Shown here one piece after another: positions 31,099 to 43,273 of a stretch of DNA of 64,000 nucleotides. The position numbers and the translations under genes are program-made. The first letter of the stretch is position 1. Each line of letters begins with the position of its first letter. The DNA is from Adenophora triphylla var. japonica (lineage: Eukaryota; Streptophyta; Magnoliopsida; Asterales; Campanulaceae): the NCBI GenBank assembly GCA_022495995.1, contig JAFEMH010005390.1, positions 100,825 to 164,824 on the forward strand, in the 5' to 3' direction. Below the pieces are notes generated by a model, which did no database searches, was not told the DNA's origin, and worked only from the letters and a program-made list of their open reading frames with translations.

Positions 31099-31289
31099 TC
31101 TTAATTTTAAAAAGATTTTTTTAATTACTATAATATTGAATATATCTCATTTATCATACTCACATATTGAAATTGTTAGATTCACTTGCAAATCAAATCC
31201 ACTTATTTTACTCACAACATTTATTCACAATATTTTAAATATATATATATAGTCCATTCTTAATTTTCTTACTCAATAGTAATGATGTA

Positions 31290-31840
31290 TTCGGAAATAG
31301 GTATCAATTCCTGTAAATAAGCAATTCAATATAATACATAGCATCCACGCAAACAACATAATAAGAAAATGTAATCAAAGCAATAAAACAAAAAAGAGAA
31401 TAGTTTACCCATTTTATCAATTGATTGGCTACATATGTATGGGGCACTGATAAATCAGGATCTTGCATTATAATATGTCAACTATTAGATAAGACAAGTT
31501 TGAGGGCAGAACGTTGCTTATGCAGGCACCCCAGAATAGTTATAAATTCTAGACAATAAGGAAATCTCAAAATCATATTTTTGGCTCATCCCAGTCGATC
31601 ACGACCGTGCTAATTATAAGGCACGACCATGCTAAGTAAAAAATCAAAAAAAAAACATCTTCAGCGACGCGATCGTGTCCTTTATCAATAACGATTGTGT
31701 CAGCAGAAAATAAAATCAAAGCCCTGGAAACCACCAAAACCTTTTCACACTTGCCGTGTCAACCCGTTTTGATTTCTTTTTGATATTTTTCTCCTTATTA
31801 ATTATCATATTATCTTGGTTGGAATCTATCCCAATATGAT
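31290..31840 (-). repeat. Degenerate solo LTR related to element C (G)
   Basis: 'ttgattggctac', 'ggggcact', 'atcaggatcttgca' (31420-31470) and 'gaatctatcccaata' near 31826 follow the LTR of C in the same order. The middle carries CACGACCGTG (31600-31609) and GACGCGATCGTGTC (31666-31679), a different palindrome from C. The left boundary is uncertain and no internal domain is attached. Confidence 0.62.
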
Positions 31841-32706
31841 ATACATTGAGCAGGAACGAAGATACTAAATAGTGTATTCTCACCGTTTGTTCCCTTTGCC
31901 CTTTTATTTCGCTTTTATTGGTCGATCAAGTATTGAATTTTCACAAAATATTATTTATGAAAATTTAGTTATTTTAATGAAAATTTAAAAATTATCATTA
32001 ATAAGTTCTTAAAAATATATAATGATTTATGCCTTCTAATATATTTATATGGTATCTGAACGTGCTCATTTACACATTCAAATCGACATAAAAATACTTG
32101 ATGCTAAAAGTTTAACAAATCAAACAATGCTTTAATCGGTAAATTACTCTGTATCGATGCTTCAACTTCAACAATATCTTGATTTTCTTGTTTAATTTGA
32201 AAATTGCAAAAATAGCAAATTGCATGTCAACATCTTAATGGATAAAAAGAAATTATGCCAAAAATAAATTGGTGTTCAATAAAATGAAATATGAGAGTTA
32301 TATGCTCTATATTTAATTGTTTATTGCTCGATATTGTGAAAATGTGCATTTTGCAAATACATGTTAATATTGCAAGTGGAAAGGAAAAAGTGTCCCAATC
32401 TGGGGGTCACTAATATCAACCCATCATTTATTTGGAATTGTGAAATGTTGAACATTGAAAAATTATGTGTCATTATCATATGATTGGAATAAACAGTATA
32501 GCTTCATTTTACAATCTACATGTGTTTCACTTATCTCCTCATCTTTGAGCATAATCTGTCAAATAAAATGGAAAAGATTATACTGGATTTGCAAATGACT
32601 ACCTCTCCTATCATGTAGGTACCAAAATGAAATGTTGGGAATACGCCCAGCCACCATCTCCCTCGTGAAGATTCAACCATTCCCCTCGTGAGATTCAACG
32701 AGATAC
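31841..32706. other. A/T-rich sequence without recognised features
   Basis: No ORF of weight, no repeat and no element end that I can support. It runs up to the 28-bp repeat in which element F sits. Confidence 0.5.
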
Positions 32707-32735
32707 CGCTGCACGCCGAAAGGCTAGGCGATGTC

Positions 32736-35007
32736 TGTGACGACCCCAACCCTAGGCACTTATTTTAAATATTAAATTATATGCTTTTAATATTCATGTT
32801 AGCTTTATGTGTTCAATTATGTCTTTAAAATTCTAAAATAAGATAAATTGGGTGAAAAGTAAATTTAGGATCTTAATAAGAATTTATTGGACATTAAATA
32901 AAGAACTAGGGGAAATAATAATAAATGAGAATATGGTAAATAGTGTAGGGAGGTTAAATGAGTAGGATGTATTAATGGGATAAGGAATTAATTTTATTTT
33001 ATTAAGTTAAAGTGAAAGCCTTGCTAATTTCCTTGGGGGGCCATTTTGTAGAGTCCTTCCTCCTTGTGCCAAGTGTTCCCTCACCATCACCTCTCTTACT
33101 ACCCCTCCCTTCTCCCTCCTTCTCCTTCATTCTCACTTCTTCATCCTAGAGAAACTAAGAAGACCTCCATTGAAGCCTTGCCCAAGCTTTGAAGTCAATA
33201 CATTCTTCATCAAAATCCAAGTCTAGGAGCACATTTGAAGATTGATCATCTTGGGAAACTCATCTAACTAGAAAGATTCACATTTCCTTCTAAAATCCAA
33301 GTAAGTTGTTATGACTTCTCTTCTCATGAATGCTCATGAATATTTCTTGTGGTTCTTGTTCTTACGTTGGTGATTTCTTGCTTGGGAAACCTATTGGGAG
33401 TTGAATGTGTTGAAAATGGAATTTTTGAAGTTAGGGTTCATGGAAGATTTTTTGTAAAAAGGGTTTGAAATGGAGTTAAATGAGTAGAGTAAAGTTACTA
33501 AAGTTGGAAATGCCCTTTTGGTTCATAACATAGAATACACTTGGTTGGAATTTTGGTATTTTGGGAGATTGTTGTTTGTTGCTGCTGTTTTTCCATTTCT
33601 GGGCCGAGGGCACGAGTCGTGACCTCAGGCACGAGTCGTGCCATGTGAAGGTCACGAGTCGTCCCTTGGGTAAAGGGAAGTCGTGACCAGTCAGGGGACG
33701 CCAGGTTCAGAAGGGGAAATTTGGGGACGAGTCGTGCCCTGGGGCACGAGTCGTGCCCTGGTCAGATTTTCTCACCTCAACTTTATAGCTATTCAAACCT
33801 AATCAAACTCGAACCTAAATGAAATCTTTTTAACCTAGATTAAAGTAGAATACTTTGGCTTCACAATGACGTTCTAAGTGATCAAAATGGAATAGTGGAA
33901 GTACCTTAAATATTGCTTGGAAAACGTTAGATAAACTAGTTTAGTAACTAAACAATTATGATCCCAACTTGGTAGATTCCCCTTAGACCTTTCAAGAGGC
34001 TATGTATTATTGTATAATGACTTTGTAGGATGGATTTATGCTACTTCCTTGCCTTACATTGAGTTCATATACATTGTTTCTATTGCATAGTGTATTGAAT
34101 AAATGTTGCACTATGATATTGGTTGGACATGAGTATAGTTTACCATGTTGATATGTTGTTATCCCTTTTTGTGGATTTTATTCAAGTATCTATTATGTGC
34201 TTGATTATGTGTGAGTTTAGTGACGTTGGGGGTATAACGGAATCACGATCAATTATGGAAGTGTGACCTAATGTGATCGGATTATGTTATATTCGTGGAC
34301 CGTCCCCTCCTGTGGCCACAGGTTGGGGTTATAGCGTCTGTATTGAGCCAAAAGCCTTACAGAGTTGCTACTGTCTTATTTGGTTCCCTGAAAAACGGGT
34401 CTTATAAGACGTGAGTATTGCTTAAGCAGCTCACTGTATAATTGGAGTATTATTATACCCAATGTTGTACGACCTTTTGTTCGAGACGGGAAAAGGTAAA
34501 CCAAGGTAATGGAATGTGTTTATAGCTTTCCCAATGTGTTATGTGCGACTTGTTATATGTTGCATTTATTTGGCATATTGCTGCATCCATAATAGCTTGC
34601 TGAGATTTATTCTCACCCCTCTCCCTTTACTGTTTTAGATCCCGAGACAGGAGGACCGCCCAAGTAAGGACGGAAAGGAGTTTGGCTGTGAGCATTTTGG
34701 GATATTGTCGGGGTACGTTAGGTTGGCGTAGAAATTATTTTGTCATAATTCCTTTTGGGAGTTTGTAATTATAAACTTTATTTTCTACGTTAAAAACCAA
34801 TATCTTTTGTAACTAAACAGTTGATTGTTTTCAAAGTTAGTTATCTCCTCCTCCGATGTGGAGTTGAGTGGAGTTCTTTTGAAATGTTATATTATTAATG
34901 CTTATGTTTGAAAGTCAAAGTAAAGTTTTAAAAGTTTAGTGTTTTTGGGTTAGTTTGGGGACGCACCAACTCGGGACACGTGTAGGTTCCGGGTCGGGGT
35001 CCCCACA
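32736..35007 (+). repeat. Element F 5' LTR (2272 bp)
   Basis: Direct repeat of 39561-41833. Differences between the two are few, and several fall at CTG/CAG words (see findings). It holds the CACGAGTCGTG cluster at 33610-33757. Confidence 0.96.
33610..33757 (+). promoter_or_regulatory. CACGAGTCGTG palindrome cluster in element F LTR
   Basis: Five copies: GCACGAGTCGTGAC (33610), GGCACGAGTCGTGCC (33628), GTCACGAGTCGTC (33651), GGACGAGTCGTGCC (33725) and GGCACGAGTCGTGCC (33743). The 3' LTR repeats them at about 40437-40584. No convincing TATA box follows within 150 bases, so promoter assignment is weaker than for the other elements. Confidence 0.5.
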
Positions 35008-35009
35008 GT

Positions 35010-35021
35010 TGGTATCAGAGC
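35010..35021 (+). other. Primer binding site, element F (tRNA-iMet)
   Basis: TGGTATCAGAGC two bases after the LTR end. Confidence 0.95.
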
Positions 35022-35105
35022 TCGGTTAGAATTCTTGGGTAGAGTCTAGCTGAGTGAGAGTGTGTGGTAACTGACGTCGAGTGTTTAATGCAGGAGTTTG
35101 TTGTA

Positions 35106-36590
35106 ATGGCGGGAAATGAAGGTGATCCGAATCTGGGTTTGGGTGGTGTTGGTAATCCGAACGCCGAGATGATGGACATGTTCCGAGGGTTCCTTCAAGA
35201 TATGGCAACTCGGAATCGGAATTTGAATCAGAATCTAGGCAGACAAGGGCAACATGGTTTGGAGAAGTTCGTGAAGATGTCTCCTCCTAGCTTCAACGGA
35301 GATCCGGATCCGGTGAAGGCTGAGAGGTGGCTTGAGGCTATGAACAAGATTTTCGCAGCTATGGAGAGTACGGATGCGGAGAAAGTGAGATGCGCCGTTT
35401 TCAAATTGGAAGGACCAGCGGAGCATTGGTGGCAAGTGGTAAAGGATGGTTGGGACCGAGATTTGACACCGCAGACGTGGGAGAACTTCACGCTCAAGTT
35501 CCGAGATCACTTTGTGCCGATGGTTACTAGGGACAAGAAAGAAGGCGAGTTCCTGAAGCTGGAGCAAGGGACCATGACGATAGCGCAGTATTCGGCAAAG
35601 TTCACAGAGTTGGCCCGATATTGTCCCCATTTGGTGCCAGATGAGAGGTGAGTTTACCGGTTTGTGAAAGGTTTAAGAGTTGAGTTTCGGAAGCAGTTGT
35701 TGACGCATAACTTCGCCAATTTCCAAGCAGCAGTGAATATGGCGTACCGGATTGAGAACGACATAGAGGAGCATCGTGGTAAGAATGAAGGAGGAAACAG
35801 AATGTATTTCGTGGGTCAAGGATCGGGACAGAATAGAGTGCAGCCGAGGACTTTCACCCCGGGAGCGAATCGAGGAGGTCATGTGGCGGCTCCGGCAAAT
35901 CGTGCGACTTCCGGTCAGTTTGGGACAACATGTGGGTTTTGCAAGAGGATAGGGCATTCCGAAGACAAATGTTGGAGCAAACAAGGCAAGTGTTTGGAGT
36001 GTGGATCGCCGGGCCATTTCAGGAGGAATTGTCCCAAGTTACAGAATAAGCAAGCGACGGGTACCGGATTCGGGGGTCAAGGTAGTGGTGTGAAGAGAGA
36101 TGTTGATGGGAAACCTAAGGATAAAGTCCAAGGTCGTGTGTTTGCTTTGGGTCGAGGAGAGGTCGATCCTAATGCCGTCATTAGAGGTATAGTTCCTGTC
36201 TCAGGAGTTAAGGCCCGCATTCTTATAGATCCCGGGTCTTCCCATTCATTTGTGGCGTCTCATTTTGCATTCTCATTGCATATCTTGCCTGAATCTATGC
36301 CTTATGTGTTAGAGGTCTCTACTCCTATGGGAGAGAGCCTTGAATCTTCTTTGATATATCGTGGATGTGATGTGACTATATGTGGGCATGTATTGCCGGT
36401 GGATTTGGTCGAGTTACCAATCCGTGATTTTGATGTGATCCTTGGTATGGATTGGTTGAGTCAGTGCCATGCTTTGGTAGACTGTCGTAGGAAGCGAGTC
36501 TCATTTGCTATGCCTGATGTGCCTACATTTATATTTGATGCCGATAAATCTATGTTCGGGTTACATGTTATTTCTCGCCTTAAAAGCTAG
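35106..36590 (+). pseudogene. Gag and protease (element F)
   Basis: The ATG at 35106 begins Gag. The retrotransposon-gag core shows as FNGDPDPVKAERWLEAMNKI and LKFRDHFVPMVTRDKKEGEF. An in-frame TGA at 35649-35651 (DER*VYRFVKGL) breaks it, and the same frame continues. Two CCHC knuckles follow (CGFCKRIGHSEDKC and CLECGSPGHFRRNC). The protease has RILIDPGSSHSFVASHF, with DPG where DSG or DTG is usual, and FDVILGMDWLSQCHALVDC. The frame ends at 36588, just where a frameshift is needed to reach RT. Gag packages RNA in cytoplasmic particles. Confidence 0.92.
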
Positions 36591-37942
36591 AAAGATGCTA
36601 TCTAAGGGGTGTACGGGTTACTTAGCTTATGTGGTAGATTCCAATAAGAAGTCTCCCGAGTTAGCTCATGTTCCGGTTGTGAATGAATTTAGTGATGTGT
36701 TCTCTAGTGAGTACTCTATGCCTCCGGATCGTGAGATAGAGTTTTGTATTGACTTAGTACCCGGTACCGCTCCTATCTCTAAAGCACCCTATAGAATGGC
36801 TCCTACGAGTTAAAAGAGTTGAAGGTCCAATTGCAAGAATTGTTAGACCGAGGTTTTATTCGCCTAGTGTGTCTCCGTGGGGAGCACCGGTCTTGTTTGT
36901 TAGGAAGAAGGATGGTACCTTACGATTGTGTATTGACTATCGTTTGTTGAACCAAGCCACCATTAAGAATAAGTATCCTCTTCCGCATATAGATGATTTG
37001 TTTGACCAACTCCAAGGTTCCGTTATCTACTCAAAGCTTGATTTGAGAAGCGGATACCATCAGTTGAAGATTAGGCCGGATGATGTTGCTAAGACAGCTT
37101 TCCGTACTAGATATGGTCATTATGAGTTTGTGGTGATGCCGTTTGGGTTGACTAATGCTCCAGCAGTGTTTATGGATATGATGAACCGTGTTTTCAAGCC
37201 TTATCTTGATAGTTTTGTGGTGGTCTTTATTGATGATATTCTTGTGTATTCTAAGTCCCGGGAAGAGCATGAGAATCATTTGAGGATTGTCTTGTCCGTT
37301 CTTCGTGAGAAGCAGTTGTATGCTAAGTTCAGTAAGTGCGAGTTTTGGCTTGAGCAGATTTCTTTCTTGGGGCATGTTGTGTCGAGTTCGGGGATTTCCG
37401 TGGATCCTGCAAAGATTGAAGCCGTGGTTAATTGGAAGCAGCCTTCGACCGTGACTGAAGTCCGTAGTTTTCTGGGTTTGGCGGGGTACTATCGGAGGTT
37501 CATTGAGGGGTTTTCTCGGATTGCTACTCCGTTGACTAGGTTGACTCGGAAAGATGTATTGTTTGTGTGGGATTCCAAGTGTGAAGCAAGTTTTGATGAA
37601 TTGAAGAAGAGGTTGACGACGGCTCCGGTTCTTACCCTTCCGAGTGGTTGCGAGAATTTTGTTATTTATAGTGATGCCTCGAAGGCGGGTTTGGGATGTG
37701 TGTTGATGCAGAATGGGAAGGTTATTGCGTATGCCTCTAGGAAGTTATCACCGGCGGAACAGAATTATCCTACTCATGATATGGAATTGGCGGCGATTGT
37801 ATTTGCGTTGCATAAGTGGAAGCATTATCTTTACGGAGCGAAATTCGAGATTTTCACCGATCATAAGAGTTTGAAGTACCTATTTACCCAAAAGGAGTTG
37901 AACAACCCAAAGAAGATGGTTAGAGTTTTTGAAGGATTTTGA
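36505..37942 (+). pseudogene. Reverse transcriptase-RNase H (element F)
   Basis: The linker VVNEFSDVFSSEYSMPPDRE is in a different frame from protease. Two more single-base losses near 36805 and 36865 separate it from the RT body, which starts at [17 protein letters not shown] then reads [32 protein letters not shown] and [15 protein letters not shown]. RNase H shows as [39 protein letters not shown] and [11 protein letters not shown]. The frame ends in a shift near 37905-37940. Catalytic residues are intact. Confidence 0.92.
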
Positions 37943-39526
37943 TTGTGTCATATCCTATCATCAGGGAAGGCCAATGTGGTGGCCGATGCGATTAGCCGAA
38001 AGGCGTATGTGACAGCCTTGAGTTCTCGGGAGTTGAAGAGTGAAGTGATAGTTGCGAATGTTCGAGCCGTTCCGATATTGTATGGTGATTTGAAGGAAGC
38101 TCAACAAGAAGATCCGGAATTGAAGAAAATTTGTGATCAAGTGCAAGATGGGAAAGCCGGGGATTTTGCTTTGAATCGAGATGGGATTTTAACTTTCCAA
38201 GGGAGAATTTGCGTTCCGTCATCGCCGGAAATCAAGAAGCGTGTTTTAGAGGATGGCCATAAGTCCAAGTTTGCGATTCATCCGGGAAGTACCAAAATGT
38301 ATCAAGACTTGAAGCGTGGATATTGGTGGAATGGAATGAAAAGGGAAATAGCGGATTATGTATCTAAGTGTTTGACGTGTCAACAGATTAAGGCAGAACA
38401 TCAAAGACCGGCGGGACTACTTCAACCATTGGATATTCCGGAGTGGAAATGGGAAGGGATTTCGATGGATTTTGTTTCGGGCTTACCTCTTACCGCGAAG
38501 AAGATGGATGCTATATGGGTTATTGTGGATCGGTTGACGAAGTCGGCTCATTTTCTTCCGGTGTCAACTAAGTTTTCGTTAGAGAAGTTAGCCCAGTTGT
38601 ATTTGAAGGAAATTGTGAGACTTCACGGGGTTCCGGTTAGTATTGTTTCCGACAGAGATCCGAGGTTTACATCTAGATTTTGGAGAGCATTGCATGAAGC
38701 ATTGGGTTCTAAGTTGTGTTTTAGTACCGCGTTTCATCCTCAAACCGACGGTCAGTCCGAGAGAACTATTCAGATACTTGAGGATATGTTACGGGCTTGT
38801 GTGATGGATTTCCAATTGTCATGGGAGGATCATCTACCTTTAGTGGAGTTTGCCTATAACAATAGTTATCAGTCTAGTATTGAGATGGCTCCGTATGAAG
38901 CGTTATATGGTAGGAAGTGTCGATCTCCGATGTGTTGGGACGAGGTTGGTGAAGCGAGACTTTGGGGGCCGGATTTGGTTCGAGATTCTACGGAGAAGAT
39001 CAAGGTGATTCGGGATAGATTGAAGACGGCTCAGAGTAGACAGAAAAGCTACGCCGACAATAGAAGGCGGGATTTATCATTTCGGGTTGGTGACTTTGTA
39101 TTCTTGAAGGTCTCTCCGAGGACGGGGATTAAAAGGTTTGGGAATAAGGGTAAGTTGGCTCCGAGATTTGTAGGACCGTTTGAGATTCTAGAGAAGATAG
39201 GGGAATTGGCTTACCGGTTAGCGTTGCCTCCGTCTTTCTCTTTGCTTCATGATGTGTTTCACGTTTCTATGCTTAGAAAGTATTGTCATGACCCCTCCCA
39301 TGTTTTGAGCCCTCCTCCCGATGATGTCCAAGCGGACATGTCGTATGTTGAAGAGCCATTAAGAGTATTAGAATTCCAAGTTAAAGAGTTGAGAACCAAG
39401 AGTATTCCGATAGTGAAAGTCCTTTGGAAGAATCACACCGTAGAGGAAGCAACGTGGGAGCTAGAGTCGGAGATGAGAGCGAAATACCCGTGGTTGTTTG
39501 AAAATCCAAGTAAGTTTCCTTTTTAA
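37910..39526 (+). pseudogene. Integrase with chromodomain (element F)
   Basis: After frameshifts near 37920-37970 a 520-codon frame is open to TAA at 39524. The HHCC zinc finger (IHPGSTKMYQDLKRGYWW ... CLTCQQ) is followed by the core: ISMDFVSGLPL, SIVSDRDPRFTSRFW and [20 protein letters not shown] carry the catalytic Asp, Asp and Glu. Then comes the GKLAPRFVGPFEILEKIG tail. The last 50 residues (LWKNHTVEEATWELESEMR) are a chromodomain, which in chromoviruses directs insertion to marked chromatin. Confidence 0.94.
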
Positions 39527-39560
39527 AATTCGGGTCGAATTTTCTTTAAGGGGGAGTGAG

Positions 39561-41833
39561 TGTGACGACCCCAACCCTAGGCACTTATTTTAAATATTAA
39601 ATTATATGCTTTTAATATTCATGTTAGCTTTATGTGTTCAATTATGTCTTTAAAATTCTAAAATAAGATAAATTGGGTGAAAAGTAAATTTAGGATCTTA
39701 ATAAGAATTTATTGGACATTAAATAAAGAACTAGGGGAAATAATAATAAATGAGAATATGGTAAATAGTGTAGGGAGGTTAAATGAGTAGGATGTATTAA
39801 TGGGATAAGGAATTAATTTTATTTTATTAAGTTAAAGTGAAAGCCTTGCTAATTTCCTTGGGGGGCCATTTTGTAGAGTCCTTCCTCCTTGTGCCAAGTG
39901 TTCCCTCACCATCACCTCTCTTACTACCCCTCCCTTCTCCCTCCTTCTCCTTCATTCTCACTTCTTCATCCTAGAGAAACTAAGAAGACCTCCATTGAAG
40001 CCTTGCCCAAGCTTTGAAGTCAATACATTCTTCATCAAAATCCAAGTCTAGGAGCACATTTGAAGATTGATCATCTTGGGAAACTCATCTAACTAGAAAG
40101 ATTCACATTTCCTTCTAAAATCCAAGTAAGTTGTTATGACTTCTCTTCTCATGAATGCTCATGAATATTTCTTGTGGTTCTTGTTCTTACGTTGGTGATT
40201 TCTTGCTTGGGAAACCTATTGGGAGTTGAATGTGTTGAAAATGGAATTTTTGAAGTTAGGGTTCATGGAAGATTTTTGTAAAAGGGTTTGAAATGGAGTT
40301 AAATGAGTAGAGTAAAGTTACTAAAGTTGGAAATGCCCTTTTGGTTCATAACATAGAATACACTTGGTTGGAATTTTGGTATTTTGGGAGATTGTTGTTT
40401 TGTTCTTTCTTTGTTTTTCCATTTTACGGGCCGAGGGCACGAGTCGTGACCTCAGGCACGAGTCGTGCCATGTGAAGGTCACGAGTCGTCCCTTGGGTAA
40501 AGGGAAGTCGTGACCGGTCGGGGACGCCGGAGTTCGAAGGGGAAATTTGGGGACGAGTCGTGCCACAGGGCACGAGTCGTGCCCTGGTCAGATTTTCTCA
40601 CCTCAACTCTATAGCTATTCAAACCTAATCAAACTCGAACCTAAATGAAATCTTTTTAACCTAGATTAAAGTAGAATACTTTGGCTTCACAATGACGTTC
40701 TAAGTGATCAAAATGGAATAGTGGAAGTACCTTAAATATTGCTTGGAAAACGTTAGATAAACTAGTTTAGTAACTAAACAATTATGATCCCAACTTGGTA
40801 GATTCCCCTTAGACCTTTCAAGAGGCTATGTATTATTGTATAATGACTTTGTAGGATGGATTTATGCTACTTCCTTGCCTTACATTGAGTTCATATACAT
40901 TGTTTCTATTGCGTAGTGTATTGAATAAATGTTGCACTATGATATTGGTTGGACATGAGTATAGTTTACCATGTTGATATGTTGTTATCCCTTTTTGTGG
41001 ATTTTATTCAAGTATCTATTATGTGCTTGATTATGTGTGAGTCAGCTGACGTTGGGGGTATAACAGAATACGATCAATTATGGAAGTGTGACCTAATGTG
41101 ATCGGATTATGTTATATCTGTGACCGTCCCCTCCTGTGGCCACAGGTTGGGGTTATAGCGTCTGTATTGAGCCAAAGCCTTACAGAGTTGCTACTTGTCT
41201 TATTTGGTTCCACTGAAAAACGGGTCTTATAAGACGTGAGTATTGCTTAAGCGGCTCACCGTATAATTGGAGTATTATTATACCCAATGTTGTACGACTC
41301 TTGTTCGAGACGGGAAAAGGTAAACCAAGGTAATGGAATGTGTTTATAGCTTTCCCAATGTGTTATGTGCGACTTGTTATATGTTGCATTTATTTGGCAT
41401 ATTGCTTTGCATCCATAATAGCTTCTTGAGATTTATTCTCACCCCTCTCCCTTTCTTGTTTTAGATCCCGAGACAGGAGGACCGCCCAAGTAAGGACGGA
41501 AAGGAGTTTGGCTGTGAGCATTTTGGGATATTGTCGGGGTACGTTAGGTTGGCGTAGAAATTATTTTGTCATAATTCCTTTAGGGAGTTTGTAATTATAA
41601 ACTTTATTTTCTACGTTAAAAACCAATATCTTTTGTAACTAAACAGTTGATTGTTTTCAAAGTTAGTTATCTCCTCCTCCGATGTGGAATTGAGTGGAGT
41701 TCTTTTGAAATGTTATATTATTAATGCTTATGTTTGAAAGTCAAAGTAAAGTTTTAAAAGTTTAGTGTTTTTGGGTTAATTTGGGGACGCACCAACTCGG
41801 GACACGTGTAGGTTCCGGGTCGGGGTCCCCACA
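39561..41833 (+). repeat. Element F 3' LTR (2273 bp)
   Basis: It is preceded by the purine tract AAGGGGGAG (39549-39557) and followed by the ATGTC duplication. Confidence 0.96.
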
Positions 41834-41905
41834 ATGTCGCTGCAAGCCGAAAGGCTAGGCGATGTCGCTGCACGCCGAAAGGCTAGGCGAGAGACGCCGG
41901 TTTTG
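41834..41905. repeat. 28-bp tandem repeat hit by element F
   Basis: The unit 'gctgcacgccgaaaggctag' plus 'gcgatgtc' occurs once left of F (about 32708-32735) and twice right of it. F is therefore inside a short tandem array. Confidence 0.85.
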
Positions 41906-42420
41906 GCACCTATGCGATTTAGCAGTACGCGGTATAGCAATATGCGGTTTAGCGATACGCGGTTGAGCACAACGCGGTTTAGCAGCAACGGATGTAGCAA
42001 AAATGCGGTTTAGAAGAAAATGCGGTCTAGCGAAAATGCGTTCTAGCAGCAACGCGGTCTAGCAAAAATGCGGTTTAGCAGAAAATGCGGTCTAGCGAAA
42101 ATGCGGTCTAGCAAAAATGCGGTCTAGCAAAATGCGATTTAGCAAAAATGCGATTTAGCAAAATGCATTTTAGCTCAATGAGGTTTACCACTACGCGGTT
42201 TAGCACAATGCGGTTTAACAACAATGCGGTTTAGCAAAATGCGGTGTAGTAAAAAAAAAAAAAAAGCGGTTTAGCAAAATGCGGTTTAGCAAAATTGCGG
42301 TTTAGCAAAATTGCGGTTTAGCCAAAATGCAGGTTAGCAGAATGGGGTTTAGCACTATACGGTTAGCAAAATGTGGTTTAGCACTATGCGGTATGCAATT
42401 ATGCGGTATGCCAAGCCAAG
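41906..42420. repeat. 15-bp minisatellite 'aaaatgcggtttagc'
   Basis: More than 25 degenerate units, with variation in the spacer (acgatg, tatg) and in gcggt(t/c)tagc. The array makes spurious ORFs on the minus strand. Confidence 0.9.
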
Positions 42421-42905
42421 TCTCCACGCGAGATGAAATGGAAATGGTAAACTTGGAATATGCCAAATAATATCTCCAAGCGAGATAAAACGGAAATGAA
42501 AATAAAATGAAATTCTTGGAAAAAGCCAAGTAATATCTCTATGCGAGATTAATGAAAGCGAAACGGAAATGGAAATCGAAAATGGAGTACCTGGAAAATG
42601 TCAAGTAATATCTCTATACAAGATTAATGAAATGGAAATGGAAACGGAAAATAGAAAATGGAAAACTTGGAAAATGTCAACAGATATCTCTATGTGAGAT
42701 GAATAGAAGCGAAATGGAAACAAAAAAGGGTTTAGCGAAATATCATATTTTAAACAGAAAAGTGTCAGGCGAAATGCCATATTTAAATGGAAAATGGTTT
42801 GGCGACATGCCATATCTAAAACGGAACAATTGGCGACATGCCATATTTCTAAAATGAAAAAATTGGCAAAATGCCACATTTTAAAAGAGGAAAGCTAGGT
42901 GAAAT
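42421..42905. repeat. Degenerate repeats with 'atctc..gcgagat..aatggaaatgg'
   Basis: Units of about 60 bases (four) pass into shorter units around 'ggcgacatgccatat' (42720-42900). No coding content. Confidence 0.75.
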
Positions 42906-43009
42906 GTCACATTTTCTAAGGAGAAATAAGGTGAGATGCCTCGCAAACAACTCACACATTGAGTCAAATGAAACAAGAGAAATGGTTAAATACTTGCACA
43001 TTTTCTAGC

Positions 43010-43165
43010 AAGGTTGTCTAAAGACAAGTCTTGCTCTTTCGAAAGGGGAATAGGGGTACACACTCCACAAAGGCTGAAACAAATTTCTAGCAAGGTTGTC
43101 TAAAGACAAGTCTTGCTCTTTCGAAAGGGGAATAGGGGGTACACACTCCACAAAGGCTGAAACAA
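43010..43165. repeat. Direct duplication of about 80 bp
   Basis: 'ctagcaaggttgtctaaaga' through 'aaggctgaaacaaat' occurs twice in tandem (43010-43087 and 43087-43165) with one base difference. Confidence 0.9.
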
Positions 43166-43273
43166 ATTGGCCAACATTTTTAGCACTTGCTGAAACAAAT
43201 TAGACAAAGTGAAAAGGAAAACGCGATTTGCGAAATGCGATTTGCATAAATGTGGTTTACTCAAGCGCGGTTT

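Larger units (their letters stand above)
32736..41833 (+). mobile_element. Element F: full-length Tekay/Del-like Ty3/gypsy chromovirus (9.1 kb)
   Basis: The ends are TGTGACGA and CCCCACA, with ATGTC duplicated at 32731-32735 and 41834-41838. LTRs of 2.27 kb are nearly identical. The order is tRNA-iMet primer site, gag with two zinc knuckles, protease, RT, RNase H, integrase with chromodomain, purine tract, 3' LTR. Long LTRs and a C-terminal chromodomain fit Tekay/Del. At least four frame disruptions and one in-frame stop break gag-pol, although the LTRs indicate recent insertion. Confidence 0.95.

Noticed and set aside
36225..36245. DPG in place of DSG/DTG in the protease of element F as an inactivating change
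   Set aside because: Related chromoviruses commonly show variation at this residue, so it cannot be called a defect from sequence alone.
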